Shown: in pieces, positions 11,288 through 20,744 of the stretch
How positions within the stretch are numbered: position 1 is the stretch's first letter
Layout of the letters: each line of letters starts with the position of its first letter
Source of the DNA: Stictocephala bisonia
Lineage: Eukaryota; Arthropoda; Insecta; Hemiptera; Membracidae
Length of the DNA stretch: 64,000 nt
Direction of reading: 5' to 3'
NCBI GenBank assembly: GCA_035578905.1
Contig: JAQJVL010000152.1
Coordinates: 682,001-746,000 of the forward strand
The notes under the pieces: generated by a model
Told to the model about the DNA's origin: nothing
Seen by the model: only the letters and a program-made list of their open reading frames with translations
Database searches by the model: none
Made by a program: the position numbers and the translations under genes

Positions 11288-11905
11288 GCTTCACAAAGTG
11301 TTGGCTAAGGACCCTGGGGGAGGACTGGGACCCCTCATTAAAGAGGATGGGGAGTGGACCAGATCAGAAGAAGAGACTTTGCAACTTTTATTTGAGACTC
11401 ACTTTCCGGGATCCGTCAAGGAACCAGCGGCGAGCCCCCCCACTTTGGTGAGGCGGGCTTGCACCGGGGTCTCGCACGGGGACTGGAGTGAGGCAAAGAA
11501 GGTTATCACAGAGCAAAGGATTAAGTGGGCAGTTGAGTGCTTCGCCCCCTTCAAGAGTGCTGGGCCGGATGGCATCCTGCCTGTGCACTTGCTGAGGGGC
11601 CTGGAGTCGCTCCTACCCCACCTGACCACAATATATAGGGCTTCCATGGCCTTGGGTTTTATCCCAAGGCTGTGGAGGACCACAAAAGTGGTCTATATCC
11701 CCAAATCTGGAAGATTTCAGACCGATCAGCCTCATGTCTTTTCTATTAAAGACATTGGAGAGGCTGGTCGATAGGCATATGAGGGACGGGGTATTGAGAG
11801 ATAATCCGCTCCATACAAATCAACACGCATACATGGCTGGGAGATCTGCTGAGTCGGCTCTTCACAGACTCGTCATGAGGGTTGAGGAGACGATTCGGCA
11901 GAAGG
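11253..11905 (+). pseudogene. LINE reverse transcriptase, N-terminal half only
   Basis: Two overlapping frames (11253-11774 and 11734-12189) encode RT blocks 0 to 2. First comes a linker with TSAMSRLHKVLAKDPG, then SAGPDGILPVHLLRGL, TTIYRASMALGFIPRLW, TTKVVYIPKSGR and, after a frameshift near 11720, ISLMSFLLKTLERLVDRHM and NQHAYMAGRSAESALHRLV. The D-containing block A and the YxDD block C are absent, because the sequence jumps from VEETIRQKEF to a segment that leads straight into RNase H. Confidence 0.8.
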
Positions 11906-12057
11906 AGTTCAACAATGTCTCCCTGCAGCCTATGATCGCTGCTGTCGTTAGAACGGGCGTCAAGGGCAGAATACCTAGGTACAGAATTGACAGGCAGGTC
12001 AGGGCTTTCCTTCCAAGTAGAGATAAGTGGATAGGGAGTACCGAGCCTGCACAAGTC

Positions 12058-12444
12058 AAAGGAAGCGTCTGGTATACAGACGGCTCACTTACAGAGGAAG
12101 GCGCAGGTGCTGGGGGTACGGGAGGGGGGCACGGAAAGTTCTGTCTGTACCTCTGGGGGCCCATGCTACCGTCTTCCAGGCGGAGGTGATGGTTATCATG
12201 ACAGCCACACAAGAAGAAATGCGTCTTGGTGGCTTCGGAGGAGTATTCAATCTGTTCGGACAGCCAGGCGGCGATAAAGGCGATCATGGCACCACGTACC
12301 AGCTCTAAATTGGTATGGGAGTGCCAGGGAATCCTGGAGACTCTTTGCCAGCGTAAACAGGTGAGATTCATATGGGTCCCTGGGCATGCTGGTATTGATG
12401 GAAATGAGAGAGCCGATGCACTGGCTAGGAGAGGGGCAAAGTGA
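12058..12444 (+). pseudogene. LINE RNase H domain, frameshifted
   Basis: The peptide WYTDGSLTEEGAGAG (first Asp) is followed by HATVFQAEVMVI (Glu). After a frameshift near 12230 come [12 protein letters not shown] (second Asp) and [20 protein letters not shown] (final Asp). All four catalytic acids of a type I RNase H are visible but are split between frames. The domain removes RNA from RNA-DNA hybrids in Loa- and I-type LINEs. Confidence 0.85.
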
Positions 12445-12609
12445 CCTCTGCTGGGGCCGGAGCCGGCTCTTGGTATTCCTATTCAAAAGGTAAAAAGAAG
12501 AATTGACAGGTGGACCTCTGAGGAACATGATGGCAGATGGAGGACCGAGTCCAGGCTCAGGCAGTCTCGTGCACTTATCCAAGGACCGGATTGCAGGTAC
12601 AGCAGAGAT

Positions 12610-12891
12610 ATGCTGAGCTGTAACTGGGCCAAGGTGAGGGCGGTTACGGGAATGCTGACCGAACATAATCTTCTTCACAGACATATGAAGATAATGGGCC
12701 TAACAGATGACTACACATGTAGGCTTTGTGAGGAGGATGAGGAGAGCTCCATACACATCTTTTGTCATTGTGGAGCTCTCTCATCTCTTAGGCATAGGAC
12801 TCTGGGTGCCGCTTTTCTGGAACCGGAGGATATTAGAAGGACTACACTCAGGGAGATCATGTCCTTCATAAGGGGGACTGGTCTCTTGTGA
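12610..12891 (+). pseudogene. LINE C-terminal CCHC zinc motif
   Basis: This 93-codon frame has CRLCEEDEESSIHIFCHC (C-x2-C-x7-H-x4-C spacing), the Cys/His motif found at the C-terminus of R1/Loa/Jockey-type ORF2 proteins, followed by the element's 3' UTR. Confidence 0.75.
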
Positions 12892-12980
12892 GACTGTCGT
12901 CAGGCTCGGGGCGCAAAGGGCCATGGAGTCTAGGCGCGGTGGGTTTGGTGACAGGACCACAACCCGGTGTATCTAATCTA

Positions 12981-12991
12981 ATCTTAATAAT
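12981..12991 (+). repeat. Target-site duplication, right
   Basis: This copy is identical to 9866-9876 and follows the ATCTAATCTA tail directly. Confidence 0.85.
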
Positions 12992-14382
12992 AGTTCACCA
13001 CTTACAATTAAAATGAAATCATACACGCTTAATACGTTAATACTGGTTATAGGCGAACAAGAACAAAGCAACATAACCACAACACAACTGTGGAAATAGC
13101 AGTGGGGTTATTCGTTGTGTACACCGTTACGTGCATCTCCACTGTCCTGCCTTCCCCCGGCCACTATTGCTATTGACTCGTCCAGTCAACTCTTACCTTC
13201 TCCACCCAACAACCACCAAGATATGAGTAAAATTGAATGTAGATTCGGTTTGCAGGTATGCTTATTGGTTTGTCCGATCATCAAACAGACGCCGGAACTG
13301 ATGGTTACTAAATTTATATTTATAATTTATTATTTTACCCATATTTTTACTATAACCGGGGCAAAAGCAAAATATTGGGACTGTCCCTGTCAAACCAGGA
13401 CCTATGGCAAACCTACCCATAGACACAATGTTAGGATAATAAAATGAAAAATGTGAAATAGCCAAAATATTCTAAATTTCATCTAGTTAAAGGAAATACA
13501 TACATTATAAATCACATAGGCATATTAAATTTACTAGAAATTTATTATCACAAACAACACATCAGCTGATGGTTTGTTACCATGGAAACACTATTCAAAA
13601 ATTTATTATAGAATTTAGTATAAAAACTACAGAGTTCATCTTTATACTAAAATTTAGCTAAAACATGCTCTATAAAATAAATAATGAGGTTATTTATGAA
13701 ATATTTATAGCCTTGCAACATAGTTAAGTACACCAAATAATATCTTATCAGGTTATGACATAAATAAATATTTTATTTTATAAGCTATTTTGGCCTTATA
13801 TAACACACTTCTATTTCACTTTATATTATTATAATATCACTAAATAAACTCCCAAATACACACTTATCAATATGTAAACAGACTAAAACACATATTTACA
13901 TAATAAATAAATTTCCATGGTCGTATATTTACAAACAATTATTAACCTGAAAACAGCAACATTCTCCTATTCGAAATCATTAGGTCATGTCAAATAATAG
14001 ATAACCTGTGCATATCAAGTTGTAATCAACAACTAATTTAGATTCCATAGAGACCAAAACATTGTTATAACTTTTAAGATTTGTACTGTATGATTTTTTG
14101 CGCCCATGTCTCAACGCCTGAAACCAGGCGTTCGCTACTTTGGTATCACATTTCAACGCTTGGAATAAGATATTCGCCATTTTTATGGTTAAGCGATAAA
14201 TGTACCAGAGTTTGACAACTACTGCTTTGCTGTATAACTTAATAATAGACCTAGTATCGCTTATGTTATGAAATCAATAAATATCAGCAAAAAACCTTCG
14301 AGAGTCAGAATCAAACTTTCCATCTTTTCAAACTAGTTACAATAATACCAACTACTAAAAAGTACACTAGAACCCACCCGCC
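12992..14382. other. AT-rich DNA without recognised genes
   Basis: A GC-richer stretch at 13110-13260 contains short open frames with splice-like sites on both strands, but no family is recognised. The rest to 14382 is AT-rich and featureless. Confidence 0.4.
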
Positions 14383-14720
14383 CACCCATACACGGAGAGT
14401 GGTATTGCCCCATCCGCCAAGCCCATACACTTACAGTGGAATCGAAAATACACGTACAGTGGTATCGACCCACCCGCCCGCCCATACACGTACAGTGGTA
14501 TTGCCCCACCCGCCAGCCCATACACATACAGTGGTATCGACCCAACCGCCCACCCATACACGTAGAGTGGTATTGACCCACCCGCCCACCCATACACGTA
14601 CAGTGGTATTGCCCCACCCGTCCGCCCATACTCGTACAGTGGTATCGACCCACTCAACCGCCCATACACGTACAGTGGTATTACGTTTTGTGGTTGCCCA
14701 TACACGTATTGTGGTTTTCA
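14383..14720. repeat. 36-bp minisatellite, about 10 diverged copies
   Basis: The unit is about 36 bp and begins CCCATACACGTACAGTGGTA, alternating TATTG/TATCG and CCCC/ACCC variants. Because 36 is a multiple of 3 and the unit lacks stops, several frames on both strands stay open. These frames are not genes. Three related units occur at 33225-33325, so the unit is dispersed. Confidence 0.95.
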
Positions 14721-14960
14721 ATTTGTATTCAGCGCAAAAAACACATCAAAATAAAAAAAGATGACTAAAATACTATTTAAATTAATGGAAATATGACAAA
14801 AATACTAAAAGTTGACATAGTTTTTTTCGAATTTTTCAATAAAATGTGTTATTTCCGCGGAATAAAATGCATATCTCGTCAAAATACAGCCAATTCTAGA
14901 CCCTTTTCAAGAAAATGTTCCAAATTTGTTTGGTGGCAAGAAACTGCATAAATACCTAAA
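14721..14960 (-). repeat. Dispersed repeat (inverted relative to 47712-47945)
   Basis: Read on the minus strand, this segment matches 47712-47945 over about 235 bp, including ATGCAGTTTCTTGCCACCAA, an ATTCTGCGGAAAT-like block, a TTCGAAAAAACTATGTCA block and TTTTGATGTGTT-TTTGCGC. Identity is roughly 70-75% by eye. No coding potential is seen. Confidence 0.75.
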
Positions 14961-16401
14961 TATTATTGACCACACACATATTTTTCTTACTGATAACTGA
15001 TAAAATATGTAGAATAATAAGGAATTATTCACTTTGAATATTAAAATAGACAAGTGTTATAGAAAAAAATACAATAGGCCTAACTATCCTAGTTTCACTA
15101 TTGGCATTATCATACCTGGTTAGGTTTTGTTTTCAATGTCTCCATTTTAAATACGTCCCTTGCACATTTTCAGCTACAAATCATAATTTTAATAATGCGT
15201 AAATATCTGTTTAATAACAGAACCAACACAAAAGAAAGTAAATACAGTAAAAGCCTATCACACAACTCAGATGCTGAGTAGACAATATTTCAAAATAACT
15301 AACATCTGATGACTATCTGACATTCTGACAGATGAAAACATGATAAGATAAGCAAGCAAAACAAAAATATTCTGATTTACTTTACACCATAGAAAACAAA
15401 ACAAAACTGTAAATTATATATGTAAGCCATTTGATATAGCTTTATAATATAGCCCTTCTATCATAAACCTTCTATTATAGCTATAATAGAATAGATGTAA
15501 TATACCTGTAATACGACTATGCTTCTATTATACCTATAATAGAAGGTATATGTTTATACTCATAGTAAGTCAAGAAGCTACAAAATACGATAGGTTAAAC
15601 CATTATAATACTAAAAAAAAAAAAGGTCATGGTTATTATGAGATGATTTTGTAGTCCCAACGTCTCTAATTGTTACATTCTTTTATATAAGTTCTTTTCT
15701 TTCATTCTAAATAAACCAAAAGTATGACAAGAGTTTAAAAGTGGTTATATAAATTATAAATATATATTTTCCTAATGTAATATTATTCCTGTTTCTTATA
15801 ATTTAACATGTATCAATTATGCTTTAACCGTATTCTACCAAAATACTATAGTCTAGTAACATACGGTGAAGACAGTTTCATTGCAGTGTTGTAGAGCTAG
15901 AACGATGTTACCTCTCCCAGTAGCAGGAGCATACAACTACATCACATTACCAGTAGCGGCTCGCCCATAAGAGGTCTAGGGTGCAGCCCATTCAATAAAA
16001 TTACAACAACAACAAATTTTGTCTATAAACACCTTACAGACTACAGAAGTTATAATGAAACTCGATGGACATGAGTACTCAATATATTTTCAATGAATGA
16101 TATACACCAAAACGAATGTTTTCAGGTTGCTCTGTACACGGAGCTCTTGCTAAAGCACCCACCACTATAAATGCTAAAGGATAGGAGAGACAGTAGTGGG
16201 AGGGTATCTGCGAATGTAACAGGAGTATTTGGGTCCGCCAGGCTGACGGGTTTAGCGTGGCTCGAGAATCAGCTGTTTGGTACGGCATTCGACTACGTGC
16301 GTGGTTTGACGTTTGCGCGTATTTTATTGACGATATTTTTATTAATTATTTGGTATGTGTTAACATTGATTGTGATATTTCTGCAACGTTTAAATTATAG
16401 T
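14961..16401. other. AT-rich DNA with two palindromes
   Basis: No gene is recognised. A perfect 22-bp palindrome, TTCTATTATAG/CTATAATAGAA, lies at 15470-15491, and a near-perfect one built on the same arms lies at about 15521-15545. An ORF at 16171-16419 has a hydrophobic C-terminal stretch but overlaps the start of the gypsy LTR and is probably chance. Confidence 0.4.
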
Positions 16402-16580
16402 TGGATTGATGCCGTCTAGGTATCAATTATTACTCTTAATTATATTAATAAAATACGTCCTAACAAACAAATATAACCCCACCTTTAATCTCTATTTCAA
16501 ACTCTCACCCCAAAACAATATAACAATTATTTTTCATATGGTTTCAACATATGTTTAAATAAATATTAATTAACAACACA
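16402..16580 (-). repeat. 3' LTR of gypsy element (179 bp)
   Basis: On the minus strand the repeat begins TGTGTTGTTAATT and ends GGCATCAATCCA. It matches 20456-20599 over about 140 bp, with extra sequence near its 5' end. A polypurine tract precedes it immediately. Confidence 0.8.
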
Positions 16581-16595
16581 TCTCTCCTTCTTTTT
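16581..16595 (-). other. Polypurine tract
   Basis: AAAAAGAAGGAGAGA on the minus strand directly abuts the start of the 3' LTR. This is the expected position of the plus-strand primer for LTR retrotransposon DNA synthesis. Confidence 0.75.
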
Positions 16596-16749
16596 AAATA
16601 AGTTCAATTTTCACTTAATAATCAGCATGCATCCATTTCGGTCAACTACTCTATCATTCCCCTCATTCTTATCTCATAGCGACGTTATACTCCTTTTATT
16701 TTCCAAACAATTTTTCCATACTCTTCTCTATCTTTTACAATATCTCTTT

Positions 16750-17630
16750 CTTATACAATATCTCCCTCTTGAAGTTCGGGCAAGTCTTTGGTTTTATGTC
16801 TTAAATCATAATTTTTTACACCTGTTCTTTCTTTGCTCGTCATTCTTTTTGAACTCCTCCAGGTCAGACCATTTCGGTTCTAAGTTTATTGGATATATTG
16901 GTAAAGTTCCCCTAATTTGTCGTCCCATAAATAATTCACAAGGGCTGTATCCCAGCTGTTTTAGTGGTACGGTAAGCAAGTAAAACCAACTCCATATCTC
17001 CTCTTAATATTATTCTTTTTGCTATTTTCACGATAGCCTCCGCAAACCCATTACTTTGGGGATACTTTGCACTACTAGTTAATATGTGAAATCCCCACGC
17101 TTTAGCGAACTCCTTCATTTCGAAACTGTAGACATTAGTTCCTTGGTCACATCTTACAACATCGAGAATGCCAAACAATGCAAATAATCTTTTTAAGTAT
17201 TTTATGGCTGTATTTGATTTTAAATCATACTTCATATTTTGTATATCAATATATCGAGAAAAATAATCTCCTACAACCAGATGCCAGGATCCATTATTCT
17301 AACAGTAATCAAGACCCAATACTTGCCAAGGTCTCTGAGGAACCGGAGTAGGCATGAGAGGTTCTGGTGGTTGTGTTCTCTGTTCTATGCAAGCTCTGCA
17401 CTTTGAAACCATACGGTGCCCTTAGCTCTCCACAATGACTTCTTCTGACCACCATGTCCTTCATGTATTTTCTCTAAAATTTCATTGCGTAATTTGAAGA
17501 GAATGACGACTCTGTGATCATACATCAAACCCCCATTATTTATCCAAAATCCATTCTTAAACCGGCTGTACTGAACACACATTGTAGGAATTTCTGTCGG
17601 CCATCCCTTCATTATATACTCCTTTACCAT
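16750..17630 (-). pseudogene. Gypsy integrase remnants
   Basis: Minus-strand frames give an HHCC-type N-terminal piece (IHEGHGGQKKSLWRAK, 17385-17630). The catalytic core follows: SRYIDI..., then FGILDVVRCDQGTNV and SAKYPQSNGFAEAIVKIAK (16936-17290). The second Asp is in RCDQG and the Glu in NGFAEA. A C-terminal block contains GYSPCELFMGRQIRGTLP (about 16860-16960). Stops and frameshifts separate the pieces. Confidence 0.85.
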
Positions 17631-17932
17631 TTGGATTTCTTCATCACCATCTTAGGCTATTTTTACTTCTTCCATTCGCCTGTCTGAAACATTTGAATGT
17701 CCTGCACACCTTACAAAGATTTCCATATTCTTCTCTTAACTTCTTATCACTATTTTGCAAAGGACTTCTTGAAAGAGTATCTGGTGTGTAGAATGCTTTT
17801 CATGGAACATACTTCATTATATACTGAAATCTCATAAGTCGCATTCTAAATTTCTGTATCCTTGGCGTCAATTCACTTAAGGGCCCAGGTCCTATGGTTT
17901 GCGATTCGTCTGAATAATCACTTCTCCACCTA

Positions 17933-18166
17933 TTAAAAACTCTTGAACCGTTCACACGCCAACACAATCGCTATTGTTTCTCTCTCAATATTCGAATATC
18001 TCTTCTCAGTGTCTGACAAACTACGGTATGCATACTGTACTGGTTTCCAAACCCCACTGTCATTTTGCTGATCTAGAACTGCCCCTAATCCATAAAGTGA
18101 TGCATCAGCAGCTACTCTGGTCTTTCTGTTTGTTTCAAAGAATGCTAGTAAAGGAGGTTGAGTCAT
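17933..18166 (-). pseudogene. Gypsy RNase H remnant
   Basis: The frame contains TRVAADASLYGLGAVLDQQN, VQYAYRSLSDTEKRYSNIER and ETIAIVLACERF, the standard Ty3/gypsy RNase H with Asp in AADAS and Glu in NIERE. Confidence 0.9.
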
Positions 18167-18293
18167 AGTTTTCTTTATACTTTGAAAACTTTTTGCTTGT
18201 TGGGTTTCTCAGGTCCAGGTATTTTGTTTTCGTAGCAGATCACGTATAGGTTCTATAACTGTTGCTAATTGAGGAAAATATTTTAAGTAATAG

Positions 18294-19196
18294 TTACACA
18301 TTCCTAACAGACTGCGCGCACTTCCGGTACTTTTTAGGGGCTTCAAGGTTCAATATAGCATTGATTTTATCATTATCCGGGCTTATCCCTCTGTTTGAAA
18401 TTATATGCCCCAAGAACTTAAGTCTTTGAGTTCTGAAAATAGACTTTGATTCATTCAAATTAATCCCATGTGATTTAAGTTTGCTTAAAACAGCATTCAA
18501 TCTACTGTCGTATCCCTCTACAGTCTTCCCATAAATAATAGAATCGTGTAACAATGTTAACACCCCTTCTAGGCCATGAAATAATTTTGTCATTTTTCGG
18601 TGGTATACTTCAGGTGCACTCGTTATACCCATGGGCATTCTGTTGAAGCAATATCTGCCCATGTGCGTAATAAATGTGGTAAGCAGCTTCGATTCTGAAT
18701 CTAAGGGTATCTGATAGTAACCCGACCGACAATCTAGTTTTGAAAAATTTCTACGCCTTGCAGCTGTCCCAGTATATCATCCACCAATGGCAGCATCAGT
18801 CTTTCTCTTTTGATTGCTTTATTCAGCTGTGTTTGATTGCTTTATGCAAATACGAACATCCCCGTTAGCTTTCGGGACTGCTACCATCCCAGCTACCCTG
18901 TCAGTAGGCTTATCAACTTTAGAAATTATGCTATTTTCTTCTAATTTGATCAGTTCATTTTCAGTTTTCGATCGTAATCTATAAGGAATACGCCTTGGAC
19001 ACCCAATAGCATATGGTTGAATACCTTCTTTTAGGCCAATTGAATAAGCGTCAGTTTTGAACAACCTAATTCCATCAAATAGCTCAGGATATTTATTCAC
19101 TATATGAGTATGGGTTTTCAATGAATTAGCCCTTTTAATTAGGCCCAATTCTTCAATAGCTGGCCTACCTAATAAAGGTTTTGTTCTCCCTACCAT
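18294..19196 (-). pseudogene. Gypsy reverse transcriptase remnants
   Basis: The first piece (18819-19196) has the entry to the RT: PYRLRSKTENELIKLEEN, DKPTDRVAGMVAVPKANGD and VRICIK. The second (18294-18662) has GRYCFNRMPMGITSAPEVYH, then LTLLHDSIIYGK where functional copies have a YVDD or HMDD box, then LNESKSIFRTQRLKFLGHII. The second catalytic Asp is replaced by Ser (HDS), so the active site is dead. Confidence 0.9.
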
Positions 19197-19349
19197 AATA
19201 TTCGTGCATTTTGTGCTTGTATTGTAATATATTTGTACATTTTGTGCTTATATTTTAATAAATTTGTGTTGTGTGACGTTTACTTGTACTGTATATGTAC
19301 CAACACGTATTATGCTAATTAAAAAACTATTCTCCCAACATAACATAAA

Positions 19350-19560
19350 TATCTTGCCAGCAAGTCTTATCCTCAGAGTAGACCAACCTAGCTCGGAATT
19401 TCCCAAGTACATGTATTGGAGACCTACCAAGCCCAAACAGTTTAAAATCACAATTATCAGAACGATATTTCTTTTTAAAGCATTTTTCATATGTTGCTTC
19501 AGATATAATAGTAACATCTGCGCCACCATCTACACAGAACTTGAGTAAATTACTCCCTAT
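19350..19560 (-). pseudogene. Gypsy aspartic protease remnant
   Basis: On the minus strand the sequence reads LLKFCVDGGADVTIISEATY and then LFGLGRSPIHVLGKF. This is the retropepsin flap and active-site layout. The usual D-S/T-G is D-G-G here, followed by ADVTII. Confidence 0.7.
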
Positions 19561-19719
19561 AGGTAAATCTACTTCCTATGATTGATATCGAACACAGTTT
19601 GAGTTATTCAAAAACGCTTCGCCTTCTGATATTACATCTAATTGCGTTACATTCTGATTGTGGAATTCAGTGTTTTCATTACCCGCAACATAGATGATTT
19701 TGCTTTTACACATCTTTTC

Positions 19720-20478
19720 AAAATGACCAACTATGAAACATTTCCGGCATTTAGCTTTTAGAGCAGGACATTTAGAATTAACATGAGGAAATGACTTACC
19801 ACAATTCCAACATTTTCTGTTTTCATCAAGCTTATGTTCTTATTGACTTCTTAATGGTCTTTTGGCTGCTACCCCAATAACAGATTCCGATACATGACTT
19901 CTAACTATTGATTGCTGTTTCTTTACTGTTTCACTTTTCCTTCCACAATTCTCAGAGTTAAATTACCTTGTATTTGCATTTCTTCCGATAGTCTGGTATC
20001 TTGGATCCGTTGTATAATCTTAGTCATCACCAGCTCATCTGTAAGGTTTCCAAACTTGCAATTTACAGACATATGATGCAAGTCTTTAATAAATCTCTTA
20101 ACTGGTTCTCCTTCCAACTGGTTCCTTCCTAAAAACTTTGTACGTTCATATACTACGTTTGTTTTTCCTTTAGAATACTCAATTAGACAATCTATCACAT
20201 TATCATAGCAATTCAGTTCGTTGGAGGAGAGGTGACACCTCTTCAGAACGTCTTCTGTTTCGTATCCTAGAGTATAAATCAAAGTATTCACTTGGTAAAT
20301 ATCTCGAGCCTCATTCAGCTTCGAAACAACTCTATATCGTTCCTAGCGTCTAAGCCAATTCTCCCAGTTGGGATTTTCCCGATCCAGTTTTTCGGGAGCA
20401 TTTATAGGTAATGGACGAAATGTTATATCTTCTTTGTCTTCTACACCTGACACCTTGGATTGATGCCGTCTAGGCATC
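19720..20478 (-). pseudogene. Gypsy gag with two zinc knuckles
   Basis: Gag opens at MPRRHQSKVSG (about 20478), which lies inside the 5' LTR and reads through the primer-binding site. It continues with LPINAPEKLDRENPNWENWL, then after a stop with a capsid-like segment (19923-20291, including ERTKFLGRNQLEGEPVKRFI), and ends with two knuckles at about 19735-19825: CWNCGKSFPHVNSKC and CRKCFIVGHFEKMC. A start codon in the LTR is unusual for Ty3/gypsy but is known in Ty1. Confidence 0.75.
20438..20454 (-). promoter_or_regulatory. Primer-binding site, tRNA-Leu-like
   Basis: GGTGTCAGGTGTAGAAG on the minus strand starts one base inside the 5' LTR end and resembles the complement of a tRNA-Leu 3' end (TGGTGTCAGGAGTGG-type). 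Confidence 0.5.
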
Positions 20479-20599
20479 TTAATTATATTAATAAAATACG
20501 TCCTCACAAACAAATATAACCACACCTTTAATCTCTATCTCAAAACTGTCACCCCAAAAGAATATAACAATTATTATATATATGGTTTCAACAACACAA
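20456..20599 (-). repeat. 5' LTR of gypsy element (144 bp)
   Basis: On the minus strand the repeat runs from TGTTGTGTTGTTGAAACC to GGCATCAATCCA. It is about 85-90% identical to the 3' LTR over the shared part and shorter by a deletion near its start. Confidence 0.8.
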
Positions 20600-20744
20600 C
20601 AATTCAATACGTTATTATTAATAAAAAACTTCAAATTTTAATATTTATTAGAGTTAACGAAACCCTTTTATCCGGGGAAGGACCTCCAAATTCAGACCTA
20701 GCTTGGTAAGATATTTCATACCCGCTCCCCCCCCCCCAAGCCCC

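Larger units (their letters stand above)
9877..12980 (+). mobile_element. Loa/R1-like non-LTR retrotransposon, deletion derivative
   Basis: This 3.1-kb element is flanked by a perfect 11-bp TSD and ends in an ATCTAATCTA tail. It is GC-rich compared with its AT-rich surroundings. It reads, in broken frames: a short ORF1-like N-terminus, an AP endonuclease, the fingers of the RT, an RNase H domain and a C-terminal CCHC motif. An R1-type endonuclease combined with RNase H points to the Loa or R1 group. At least two internal deletions are inferred: ORF1 runs directly into the endonuclease near 10205, and the RT palm, including the YxDD box, is missing between about 11905 and 12000. It cannot encode its own reverse transcription. 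Confidence 0.9.
16402..20599 (-). mobile_element. Ty3/gypsy LTR retrotransposon, degenerate
   Basis: This 4.2-kb element on the minus strand has the order 5' LTR (20456-20599), PBS, gag with two zinc knuckles, protease, RT, RNase H, integrase, polypurine tract and 3' LTR (16402-16580). Integrase after RNase H is the Ty3/gypsy order. The LTRs are unusually short (144 and 179 bp). The coding region is broken into at least eight frames, with damaged protease and RT active sites, so the copy is inactive. No clear TSD was found at the outer edges. Confidence 0.9.

Noticed and set aside
13223..13300. Mini first exons on either strand (ATG ... CAG|GTATGC on plus; donor GTAAGAGTT on minus)
   Set aside because: They are too short and conflict with each other. 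The minus-strand candidate ends in a phase that does not fit the EPG5 exon at 5797.
14333..14764. Several 96-121 aa repetitive ORFs on both strands
   Set aside because: They follow from the 36-bp period (multiple of 3) without stops. Open frames on both strands and in several phases argue against a gene.
16171..16419. 82-aa ORF with a hydrophobic C-terminus
   Set aside because: It overlaps the gypsy LTR end and shows no family resemblance. Probably chance.
16402..20599. Endogenous retrovirus with env
   Set aside because: There is no third ORF between integrase and the polypurine tract. It is a plain gag-pol LTR retrotransposon.
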